Origin: Brachypodius melanocephalos
Taxonomy: Eukaryota > Chordata > Aves > Passeriformes > Pycnonotidae
NCBI GenBank assembly: GCA_013398615.1
Contig: VZSR01000520.1
Coordinates: 32,901,268-32,965,267, forward strand
DNA: 64,000 nt
Reading direction: 5' to 3'
The translations under genes were made by a program, and so were the position numbers. Under the pieces are notes generated by a model, which worked only from the letters and a program-made list of their open reading frames with translations, had not been told where the DNA came from and ran no database searches. This document shows positions 48,924 to 58,833 of this stretch, piece by piece (position 1 is the first letter of the stretch; every line of letters starts with the position of its first letter).

Positions 48924-49029
48924 AAGACTATTATTAGAGTTAAAAGTTCTCTTAAATGAGACAGCAAAACTTAGAGGTGATTTTGCAGGTTTTGGCCACG
49001 GGATGCCTTTAGAGCTGCCCATCTCATAT
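48924..49029 (+). repeat. Direct repeat, copy A (pair with 52568-52673)
   Basis: 106 bp align without gaps to 52568-52673. The first 76 bp (48924-48999) are identical, and the last 30 bp differ at five positions, four of them transitions and one a CpG-to-CpA change. Similarity stops abruptly on the left. The copy lies 68 bp from the LTR edge. Whether it is part of an unknown dispersed repeat or a local duplication cannot be told here. Confidence 0.95.
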
Positions 49030-49097
49030 GCCATCATCGAGTAGCAGCAATGGGCATCAGATTTAAAACTCATTATATGGACCTTTTCAAGTAGAAC

Positions 49098-49544
49098 TGA
49101 TGCCTTGGGAAGCTGACCTGGAACAGAGACTAGACAGAGCTAAGAGAATAAAGTAGGTATTTATTAAAAGGTCTTTAAGGATACAGCTTGGGCAGAACAA
49201 GAGCCTGGCCAGGGCTGCATCCAAGATGAACCCAAAATGGTCACAAAATGGACGACTGGTTACACTTTTATAAGTTTTGGTCCATTTGCATACTGGGTTT
49301 AATTGTCCAATTACAGCTTCAGATTATGAAGTCCCAGCCTCCTTGTTTCTCTCTTCAGGCCACCATTGTTTATGCTTTTGGGCCTGAAACTTGTACTCAT
49401 TGTCCTTGGTCTCAAGCTGGAAAAGGATTTGTTTTGTCTTCCTACTCTGTGAAGAGAGCTTACTAGCACTCAATATGAGGCTCAGAAGTACACACCTAGG
49501 CAGCACAGAATCTGAAAACATGAAAGCTAAAACTCAGGGCATCA
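49098..49544 (-). mobile_element. ERV 3' LTR (minus strand), 447 bp
   Basis: On the minus strand the element starts TGATGCC (49544-49538) and ends GGCATCA (49104-49098), a 7-bp terminal inverted repeat with canonical TG...CA. Internal signals on that strand sit in LTR order: an ATAAAA TATA-like box near 49273-49267, then AATAAA at 49165-49160, then a U5-like tail. The minus-strand upstream neighbour is AAAAGGGGGAAA (49556-49545), a typical polypurine tract, which marks this as the 3' LTR of a provirus. Flanking bases do not form a target-site duplication (AGAAC against TTTCC), consistent with a 3' LTR whose partner was lost. It shares no obvious sequence with the LTR at 23110-23706, so it is a different lineage. 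Confidence 0.85.
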
Positions 49545-49820
49545 TTTCCCCCTTTTAGAGCCTTGACAAGGCCTTTTGAAATTTGTGAACAAGGAAGTAA
49601 TACGTCTCAGTCATACAATTAAGTACCTGTAGGCTTAATACAACTGGTATGGTTTCATTATGTACAACTTGCACAGCCTGGGGGACCTTATTTTGAGGAG
49701 CACTATCCATGATGAGTAATACAGATCTATGGAGAACTGATGGCTCCAGTCAGGAAGAGCTGGAATGCACCACTGTTCATGTTTTCTGCTGCTGATTTTC
49801 AACCACCAGTGGAGATTCAT
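49545..49820 (-). pseudogene. ERV polypurine tract and possible 3' internal remnant
   Basis: The polypurine tract at 49556-49545 primes plus-strand DNA synthesis in retroviruses and must be next to the 3' LTR. A minus frame at 49635-49820 upstream of it might be the decayed end of the provirus, but no motif can be named. No 5' LTR copy was found within the window. Confidence 0.5.
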
Positions 49821-50950
49821 ACTCCAATGTTTTTTTTAGAAATATTATTACGTGGCATATTTTGCACATTGTATTTAATCTAAGCATGCCTAAACCCTTT
49901 GCCTTCACTTTGCTGATCTTCAGTTACAGTCCAGGGATATTAGAGTACCACCACAATTAGTTCAAAGTTCCCACTCAGAGAGTGGAGACTTTGGAAAAAG
50001 GGAAGAGCATTTTAGTACCAGCACAATGCAGTTTTTGGCAGAGGCACACAAAATATTTTGACAGCATTGCACTAAATTGTCTTTGCAGCCATAGCTAAAC
50101 CCTCTTAGAAAATAATCAAGCATAACTAAGAGCAAAGCCAATAATCTACAAAATCAGAAATTTATCAAGAACAGTGGAACCTTGTATTACTTAAATCAAG
50201 ACTGAGCAATACTCACAGAACCAGATGACCCTGACCAGCTTCAGCATAAGTAAGCTCAAGATACTGACCTACAGCAAAACTCAGGCATAATGAATCTTCT
50301 CAGTAATGTAGTATGTTCCAAGTTTATGTAATCATCCTTTTCATTCCCTTCAAGACCTTACTCTCTATGCTGACATTTCTCTCATGTTAATCCCCAATTC
50401 AGCTTTGCTACCACAATGTGTAGTCCTGGCAATCAGACAGAATCTTTCTGCATGCAGCCTTGGTATTTTTCTTGAGCACTTACAGTGTAATAACTTTCAT
50501 ATCTAAACATATTTTTTATAGCTAAGTATTTTACCACATGGTAGGGTTGGGGTGCAGTATAATAAAAAAAGACCAACCAATCTGAGGTAGTTCAGAAAAG
50601 TAAATACACTACAGTCAGAGAAATGCAAAAGGCTCCAAATTTCTTCCTGTATTTATTTTTTAATTTGATCTTTCAATCTTTTTCTGATTATCTGCAAGAC
50701 TTTTTTTTCAATTGAGATGCCAATGATTCTAAGAAATTCATCTGAGTCCCATCTGGACTAAACTATTAGGCAGCCTGATATTTTCAGCTGCTTTGAGCAG
50801 TGAGCTGACACAGCTGGTTAAAGTTCAGAGTTAAGACACACCACATCATAAGCTGTGTCACATGTCAGTCTGCCTCACGTGCATCTGCAAAGCTGAGTGC
50901 CTGAATAAAACCCAAATGCCCTCAGAAGTGACCATATCTATCACAACATG
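49821..50950. other. Unrecognised sequence upstream of the LTR
   Basis: It might contain eroded ERV interior on the minus strand, but no retroviral motif is visible. Otherwise AT-rich with no gene. Confidence 0.4.
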
Positions 50951-51085
50951 AGTCACAGAATCACAGAATCATCTGGCTTGGAAGAGACCTTCAAGACCGT
51001 GGAGTCCAACACCAACCCAACACCACCATCATCACACCCAAGCCGTTCCCCCAAGTCCAACTGCTAAGATATCACCCAAGTGCAG
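50951..51085 (-). mobile_element. CR1 LINE 3' tip (minus strand)
   Basis: Plus-strand start CACAGAATCACAGAATCATC (50954-50973) is the reverse complement of the CR1 terminal repeat. CTTGGAAGAGACCTTCAAGA (50978-50997) and TGGAGTCCAACACC follow in CR1 order, and a 'gcacttgggtgatat' phrase ends the recognisable part near 51085 (minus). The copy is only about 135 bp and its terminal repeat is well kept, so it is probably fairly young. It abuts intron-like DNA next to the BRD4-like exon. Confidence 0.9.
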
Positions 51086-51330
51086 GCAGCAAATTTCTGC
51101 CATTGGGAACGAATTCCTGTGTCCTAGCAGGAAGGACCAGTCTGAAAAGCACCAATTTCTTTGTGTTTTTCTTGAAACCAAACAATTTTGGAGCCCTTGG
51201 CAGCTGACACAGCTGGAAAGACCACTCTTACACAGCTGGAAAGTCCATGGCTTTGAGCCACAACCCCAAGGCCACCAAGCTTCAGAAGGACCCACTGGAC
51301 ATCCCCAACTCCCCATGCCAGACGTGGTAC
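51086..51330 (-). other. Intron-like flank of the BRD4-like exon
   Basis: Read on the minus strand, this follows the exon after GTACCA, a weak donor-like GT. It does not continue the BET protein sequence, which would go on with a conserved Val-His-Glu-Gln-Leu region, so the copy retains genomic rather than spliced structure. Nothing else was recognised. Confidence 0.5.
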
Positions 51331-51542
51331 CTGCTCCTGGAGCTCCAGGAACTGCTGTGCTTGTTCCTTCGATTTGTCTGACGAGCTGTTGCTATCAGAG
51401 GAGCTGTCACTGCTGCTGTCCCTGGATGAAGCAGTTTGAAGGCCACCCTGATGGAAGGCGGGACCGCCATGGGAGAAGAGGCGGGAACCACAGGTTCCTC
51501 TGGCTCATCCAGCATCTTAGCTAAGCACATCTCCAACACATC
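51331..51542 (-). pseudogene. Degraded single exon of a BET bromodomain gene (BRD4-like)
   Basis: Translating the minus strand from 51542 gives residues like those just after the second bromodomain of BET proteins: an Asp-Val-x-Glu-Met start, then LAKMLDEPEEPVV, then a Ser-Pro/Val-Pro-Pro stretch. From about 51430 the match continues in another frame with the acidic serine tract SSRDSSSDSSSDSNSSSD and ends in LELQEQ at 51331. BRD4 fits best (DEPEEPVV) among BRD2, BRD3, BRD4 and BRDT as I remember them. BRD4 proteins act in the nucleus as acetyl-histone readers. The copy is 212 bp; by my recollection the corresponding BRD4 segment is 70 codons (210 bp), so a net +2 bp frameshift fits. It is preceded by CAG and followed by GT on the minus strand, consistent with an unspliced exon. 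It is not functional here: one exon, frameshifted, no bromodomain. Confidence 0.82.
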
Positions 51543-52567
51543 CTGTCCTGAAATGCCTGTTAGAATTGCAGGAAGCTATGTACCATCATCTCATCAAGCT
51601 GACTGAGAACACCTCTTCTGTATTTTTAGAGATACAAGCCACAGCATATAACTAATCTGAGAATTAGTAGAATTAAACATCAGTATCATTAACACTTACT
51701 GCTCACAGCTCAGCCATACAAGTATTTTCAGTTGCTAAGTTAGGTTCATTTTAACAAATGCTAGACCCAGAATGTATTTCCTGTGGGGAGTATCATGTGG
51801 TTTGGAAGTATTTCTTTTTTATCAAACAACGATTCTCCATGAGAAAAATATCATTTGCTTTCTGTCAGTCATACAGTGTTCTCTTGACAGTCTGAGCTAT
51901 CTGTATAAACCAATATACTTGGTCTGACTTTATCAACTCTCCATATGGCTATAAGCTTACTTAGGTTTGTTACTCTATACTTCAGATTACATCAGAAGAG
52001 CTCAGCCTTTGGCTCATGTACAGTGTACAGCCTGAAAGGAGAACTAAGCCATTGGAGCCTGCTCAGAATGCACTGCTCTCCATTGCCAGAGCTTTCCAGA
52101 GTGCACTGCCCTGGGCCCTTAACACTGTCCTGCTCTGCCAAGCTGCACAACAAAAGTGCCCACATAGATTTCATTTTCTTCTGTCACTGCCAGGACTGAG
52201 GTAGCCTCAGCAAGAGTTGGTGGCATTCACCTCCCCCCAGTCACCAAAATGAGCCATAGGATCTGTTCTTCCAAGAAGACTGGATCCAGCTGGACCACAT
52301 AATTCATTTAGAAGAGATGAGAGCTGTGCCTCAGTGTCTGCTGTGAAATCTGAGAAAACTGATGGACTATTGGTGACAGCATAATGCTGCCCTAGCAGGA
52401 AATGAAGACAGCTTGCCAAACTCTACTGATTTGCTAATGATGCTTATCTGCTGTGACCATCCGGAGAATTGGAAGTGGCAGAGTGGTGAGAAGAAAATCC
52501 TTGGGGAAATCAGTCTTAGACAAACTTCTGGAATTAGCCAAAGGAATAAGAGAGCTCTAATTTGTTA
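51543..52567. other. Unrecognised sequence between the BRD4-like exon and repeat copy B
   Basis: Minus frame 52207-52419 (70 codons) and plus frames 51945-52204 and 52434-52560 are unusually protein-like in composition but match no family I recognise. They could be eroded gene or ERV fragments in the same duplicated or inserted block. The left part may be BRD4 intron (minus). Confidence 0.35.
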
Positions 52568-52673
52568 AAGACTATTATTAGAGTTAAAAGTTCTCTTAAA
52601 TGAGACAGCAAAACTTAGAGGTGATTTTGCAGGTTTTGGCCACAGGCTGTCTTTAGAACTGTCCATCTCATAT
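52568..52673 (+). repeat. Direct repeat, copy B (pair with 48924-49029)
   Basis: Identical to 48924-48999 over 52568-52643, then 25 of 30 matches to 52673. Same orientation, 3,644 bp apart. The two copies enclose the LTR, the CR1 tip and the BRD4-like exon. Confidence 0.95.
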
Positions 52674-55600
52674 ACTACACCCACTGGCAAAATGGATTGA
52701 ATTTAAAAGAGCTTTTATGAAGATGTGGAAAACCTAATGAAAGTTCCAATCTTCGAAAGATATGATTATTAATCAGAGTATCTATGAAGGTGAGGGTAGA
52801 GATGTTCTGCGGGTGGATGACCTTAACCTAGCTGGGGAGTCAGTGCAGCTCTGAGGGCTGAGGACAGCTGGACTGTGGGGCTCCACACACCCAAGGGAAA
52901 GCAAATGAGCAAACACTCTGTCATGCCAAATGAAGACACAGGATCCATTCTGGGTCAGAGCCTGTGGCTGCTTCATCACTGCTGTTAAGTTCAGAAGTAA
53001 AGCAAACCTCCAGAATAGCAATCTAACACAGATTGTAACATGTTAGAGTTACGGTCTATCCAAATTAAGAAACAAAGGATATCAGGAAAGAATTTCACAG
53101 ATAATTAATATGTAAAAATCAGATATACATCTACAGGACCTAAGCTCTACTCTTTCCAAAAAAAACACCTTCCACTATTTTGACAGTTCTCATTTGTTCT
53201 TAGTTGGACTTTCTCACAGAAGAAAATTCAGCACCTTAGCTGGAAACAAAAACCCGAGTTGTCTAGAAAAACTGTGCACAGTTCACATAACAACCTGGCC
53301 TGGCAGATTATCAAGGATAACTGGGGCATATAGAAGAGGTTTTACAGTTATGCCATCTGGTACCACAGTCCTAATGATCTGCATTCCCCATGGAAATGCC
53401 TTAGGGCAGGATTATTTTGCCTTGATATGGATCTCCCACATGCAATTTTATCCTGCAAGAAGGCAAGAAGGGCTTTCTCTGCCACATATCTATTGTCAGT
53501 AAGTCATCAATAGCATTGTTGTAATGGAGCATTATCTGATGTTCTAGTCACATTAGATATATTCAGAGTGGTTTTGTTTCCTCTTTCTCCCATTCCTGTG
53601 GATGTTGTACATTTTTGAAGCACTGGTATTAAAACAGCAGTTGGCTGCAAAAAGTTTGATGAAATCTTATTTTAGTCTTGTATGCAGTCTGTCAAAATCC
53701 ACATTCTTCTGAAACTGGAGATATTTGCTACAATTTCTGTTTTATAAAATAAAATTGGAAAAAAGGTTCAGACAATGTTGAAGTACTCTTTTGCCAGTTT
53801 TGGAATAGAAGTGTTCTATATGGAAAGAATCACAGGTTATTCCTCTGCAGAGGAGAGATAAGATACATTGTAAATGCTCTATATCAAGAACATCAATAGC
53901 TTACTAATGACCTGAAAATCAAAAATTAACTGTTTAAAAATGGAACCACAAATGCTCACTGAACATAAAGTGATTTGCAGATAACATCAGAAAATCTGAG
54001 TCATAAAATGAGATAACCAGCAAAGGACATAAAAGAAAGTGAGAAAAGCTTTTATAAATCCAGTCAGGATAAAAGACAAAGAACATTTCACTGGTCTTAA
54101 GCAAGAACAGTGAAAAATTTATGAAGGAATGTAAAAGGACAAAGTGTTCAGTGCCTGAGCCTTCATTAAAAGAGTATCTGTGATCAGACTCTTAACACAT
54201 TTCAGTGGTATGGAACACCAGCTAGAATTAGAAGAGAACAGATAGCAGATATTTAGTTGCAACATGATAATGGAGTCTGCTGAAATCCACCTTGGAAGAT
54301 TAAGAAATAATTGAAACAATCTGAACTACTTTGAGGACACACAGAGGACTCATCAGAATGACTGTAGTGTGACTTTCCTTTTCTCCCACAGAAAAGGAAA
54401 AAGAAAAGACGGAAAATTGTAGGCTAGTCAGTCCAAGATTAACACCTGGAATGATACCACAACAAAATGTGAAACAATCTGTGTATAAGCATCTAGAGAC
54501 ATAAACATGGTAAGAAACAGCCAGCTTGTATTTATCAAAATAAAGTGCATTAAACCAAGATAAGTTCTTTCCAAGTGAATAATTTGGCTTTTCAGAATAA
54601 TTTGCCTTTTTGGGTGGAAAAAGGCAAGTAAACAAAATGGATGTTCAGTTTATTGAAGTTGTGGCAATTTATTAAATTGTGGCAGTCTCAGACAACCTCC
54701 TCAAAAACAAACTCAGGGAATATGGCTTTTATTATATCACCATAAAATAAACCCGCCAGCTGTGGAAAATACCTGCTTCAAGAATAGTCAATATTATTCT
54801 TAATAGCAGTTTGAAATATTGAAATCCTTCTTGTAATCAGCACATCTGTAACGGGAAGAGGTGATTCCTGCCAGCAGCGAGAGCAGCACTGTGCAGAGGA
54901 AGTGTGCCAGACCTTATCTGTGCTTACCAGTGGACAAACCAGTGAAGCTCAAGGCAGAGTGTTCATCTGGAAGCAGTAAGACATCTTTTGCAGAGAGCAG
55001 CCACTAAGCCAGTTCTCTGCCGATGCAGGTGACTGTCAGGGCAGAGCAAAGTAGCCATGACTGTCTTCCAGTGATCCTGACTGTCAGTGACTCTCAATGC
55101 AATTAGCGGCTTTATCCTAGCTGTAAACCAAACTATTCCTAGCAAATAGTGATTGGTACTGTGCTACATCACTGTGGTATCTGGCTGTGCTTGAGTTGCT
55201 CTTCCCTGGTACCCTGTGCCCTGAAGATCCTATGACTCTGGCAAGTGCAAAAAAATGCCTCTTTCAGAGGGTGCCTCAAAAAGAATTTTCTTTGACACAT
55301 CAGTAGAAAGGAAGGACACAAATACCTGTCTCATGGCCTTGAGGTACAGCAAACAAATTCAATCTGGTTGTACCAGCCCTATGACAAATGTCTGGCAACA
55401 GTCTCAGATGGCAGAGGCACATGCCCATGCAAGTTCACCCAGCTGGTCTTTGTAGTTTAGAATTTGAAGTAGCTGCAATTTTATCAAAATATTCACCAAT
55501 TCACAGATTGTATAATAATACATTTATACAAATCCACAGTGACTGAGTTGATACTTTCAGGTCATTAACTACAAGTCCAAATTTTTGATATATATGAAAT

Positions 55601-56429
55601 TACCATAAAATAGATAACTTGGGAAGAATGAAGGGATTTTTGAATACAAAACACACATTATTTTGCACTTGTATATTTGTTTAAAAAGAGATGTACATTT
55701 TTTTACACAGAATATCAGTAAGTTACTTATTTTATTCCTAGGTGAGTGATCTTTTTCAAATGACATTCACAAACTGAGCAATTATCTGAGCTAGTGAGGC
55801 ATACATGCCGTCCCCTATAGTAACTTCAGCTGACAGGCTGCCATAGTTAATTGGATCACATTGGATTGGCTCACATGTGCCTAAACCCTGTATTACATCT
55901 GGACATAGTTCACCATATTTTTATGGGTTTTTTTTAGACTTTTCTGAGCTTCTTTATTACTACACAATAATAGTCTTTTAATAATAAAAGCAGTTAAGAC
56001 TGTTTTTTCTCCTCTTTAAAAAAAAAAGAGATCAAATTGTAGGTTCTATTCTTACCAAGAAGTAAAACTACATCTTTAATAATAAGTATTCTGTGACTAA
56101 AATGCTTCTTTTTCTATCAGTCTTCTTATTGGTCATTTTCTTTCAATAAGCAAGGTCAGGGACAATTACTAGACTATGCAAGAGTCATCTCTCCCTCAGG
56201 AGGGTTTTAAATTATAACTTACCTTATCGGATCTAACTTCAAGTAGAAACTGATCTACAGGTTCTGCCTGGGGCCTTTGTGGAGTCACAGAAATCAGGTT
56301 ATTAGCAAGAGCCAGCTAAGGGCTTGTCTACAGGGGACACTCCAAAAAAGGGGCAAGATTTCATCCAAAAGCAAACAACACAAAGGAAGTATGCCTGTGT
56401 TAACAATGAGTTAAGACAAAAGTGTCATG
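52674..56429. other. Unique sequence, no feature seen
   Basis: Frames at 53194-53502 (102 codons, plus) and 54300-54635 (111 codons, minus) show no domain. AT-rich from 53500 to 56200. No transposon was recognised. Confidence 0.5.
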
Positions 56430-56959
56430 GCAGATACCTTCCTCAAGTGCTGTGTGCAGTTTTGGACACCACAAGATAAGAAAGACATTAAGTTATTAGA
56501 GAGCATGCATAGGAGGGCCATGAGGACAGTGAAGGACCTTGAGGGGGAGTCAAGTGAAAAGCTGAAAAGTTGAGGTCACTTGGTCTGTTCAGCCTGGAGG
56601 AGACTGAGGGGAGACCCTATGGCAGTCTAGAACTTCCTCATGAGGGGAAAATGAGGGGCAGACACTGATCTGTTCTCTGTGGTGGTGACCAGTGAAGGAC
56701 TCAAGGAAACAGGATGAAACTGAGCTGGGGGAAGTTTAGGTTGGATATCAGGAAAAAGTGTTTCACCAAAAGGATGGCTGGACACTGGAACACGATCTCC
56801 AGGGAAGTGTTCACAGCCCCAAGCCTGACAGAGCTCAAGAAACATGTGCTCTCAGGCACACGGTGTGACTCTTGGGGTGTCCTGTGCAGGGTCAGGAGTT
56901 AGACTTGATGGTCCTGATGCGTCTCTTCCAACTCAGCATATTCTATGATTCTAAGATTC
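56430..56959 (+). mobile_element. CR1 LINE 3' fragment, third subfamily
   Basis: Order of CR1 blocks: CTTCCTCAAGTGCTGTGTGC (56438-56457), GTTCAGCCTGGAGGAGACTG (56587-56606), GGTTGGATATCAGGAAAAAG (56739-56758), CACTGGAACACGATCTCC, then TTGGGGTGTCCTGTGCAGGG (56873-56892), and a tail ATTCTATGATTCTAAGATTC (56939-56958). The GTGTCCTGTGCAGGG tail marks a CR1 subfamily different from the other copies. It is 5'-truncated (530 bp), with no intact frame. The frames at 56627-56845 (minus) and 56714-56902 (plus) lie within it. Confidence 0.93.
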
Positions 56960-57759
56960 CAAGCTCCCATGCCAAAGAGTAAGTATTCTGATATCTTTGG
57001 CTTCTTAGATTCCAGCTCTCAGCTTGATGAGGGTGAAAAGCAGGGAAAGCAGAAATCTTCATCATGGGTCCAAACTACAGCCAATATTCACCACATTTGA
57101 GTCAACAGCAAGATGTTGTACCAAACTTGCTTTTTCATCCCTCATCAAAGCAGTACTACCTACATTATCAAAACGACTTTACATAAATACAATTGATTCT
57201 GTGGGGCTCAGAGGAGAAGAATAATAATGATAGCAGTCTAAAATTGCTATGCCAAGTTATTGTCCAGCCAAAGCAGTTCTTTGATAAAAAGGAACTGCAT
57301 CAGAAGAGGCAGTAGCTCAGCAGAAAGATATTAGAAAGCAGTCAAGAGGTCGGGGGAAAGGAAAAAATAAGCCTCTGCTTTTGTCCACTTCTAGAATTTT
57401 GAAGGAATCTTCTCTGTTGTCTTCTCCCTCATTTGTTGATAGCAATGACAGAAGTGCTAATGTAAAAACAGCTTGTGAGTGCTTATACCACAGGCTAAGT
57501 TGATAAAGGTGACAGGTAGCTTTTTTCACTGTGCTATGTACTGACTGAATGTCAAGGCAATAGAAAGATGCAGCTCCAGAGGCACTACAGAGCTCACTAT
57601 TGATGACACCACTGAGACCTCATTAGGGAAGACATGCAGCTCAGAAATGTATTAGTGCAAATGTGTGTCTGATGTCTGGATGCAATAGATTCATCAGTCA
57701 TTCTTCTCTAGCACCTTCTCTTTGTCCACCCAACCTCAGTTGCCTCGTGTGACTGGCTA
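56960..57759. other. Unique sequence, no feature seen
   Basis: No gene or transposon was recognised. Frames at 57024-57224 and 57317-57529 have no domain. Confidence 0.5.
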
Positions 57760-58085
57760 AAATTACAATGAATTATTTCATCAACTTTCAGGCAAAAGAG
57801 CTCTGGTCTACTCTTTACAATACTGCAAGGTCCTGGCATTTGCCAATTTGTGTGGAGTAAGCTACTCTAGAATTTAAGTTTGAAATGCAGGCTAGGTATG
57901 TTAGGGATTTAATTCTAATAACCTCAAGGACAGTGTTTTGAATAGTTCTCCTGAACTAATTAGTTGATGACTTTTTAAAACTTAACTGATGATAATTTTA
58001 TTGTCACAGATAATAATCTGGAATGCAGCTAACACTCACTTTAATTAGATCCTTCAGTAATTTTTCAATAGGTAAGCCTTATCAA
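57760..58085. promoter_or_regulatory. Candidate conserved non-coding element (AT-rich)
   Basis: Several TAATTA/CTAATTAG-type sites (about 57955-57964) and TTTAATTAGATCC (58041-58053) cluster in a non-repetitive stretch. AT-rich DNA makes chance motifs more likely, so support is weak. Confidence 0.18.
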
Positions 58086-58148
58086 GATAATAGGTCTGAT
58101 CTTTGCATTAGGTGGCACCTTCCATTTTTATCAGGCTTTGGAAGCCTC

Positions 58149-58184
58149 AGAAAAAAAAACAAAAAAAAAAAAAACAAAAAAACC
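58149..58184. repeat. A-rich low-complexity tract
   Basis: A-runs broken by single C. The Lys/Asn-rich reading of frames at 58023-58408 comes from this tract. Confidence 0.9.
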
Positions 58185-58510
58185 AGGTTTCAGCAAACAC
58201 AAGGCAAGGTTTTGTTTTCCCTCTTTTCTTACTATCACTCTTTCCTATCACAAAATTCTTTGGTGCTATCTCTGATATATTAGAAGCTTCTTGCTTCTTT
58301 CAGAACAAAATCTATTGGCTAGCATTAGAAAACATGATTTTACATTGTAGGATGAGAAAATGGAGGCAAATAAATGTTCTAAGGTATAATGGGGCGGGTT
58401 TTTTTTAGCACATCTAAATTTTAGAGGAAGCTGAGACACAATGTTTGTGCATGAATGATTGTGCATGAAAAGGTAATGAATTATTTAAGAAACATAAAAT
58501 AACCTTGCTT

Positions 58511-58552
58511 AAAAACAAACAAACAAACAAAACAACAAAAACAACCAACCAA
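58511..58552. repeat. (CAAA)n / (CAAC)n simple repeat
   Basis: AAAC units grade into CAAC/CCAA units. Low-complexity slippage product. Confidence 0.9.
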
Positions 58553-58797
58553 CGGTTTCTCAAATTATTTTTATTTGAGATCTTTAGGAATCCAAACAAT
58601 TTTAGAAATCATCTGCAGCTTTGACAAAACCACATGTCAGAAATTCAGGGCATGCAACAAACAACCAAAGATGAGCACTCTGTGTAGAACAGAAATTTGT
58701 CACTTTCCACTCTGATGTCACAAGCTAAAAAGCAGTAACTTTTCACTTGCCCTTCCAGATCTAGCATGTGTAGAACTAAGGTAGAATTACAGTGTAA

Positions 58798-58833
58798 TTC
58801 CTGCTCTTAGTCTTGTTCCTGCTCTTAGTCTTG
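58798..58833 (+). repeat. Perfect 2 x 18-bp tandem duplication
   Basis: TTCCTGCTCTTAGTCTTG occurs twice head to tail with no mismatch (58798-58815 and 58816-58833). It is probably a recent slippage duplication. Confidence 0.95.

Noticed and set aside
51282..51539. A working BRD4 gene or alternative exon at this site
   Set aside because: Only one exon is present, it is frameshifted, and no neighbouring bromodomain or further BET exons appear on the minus strand in the window.
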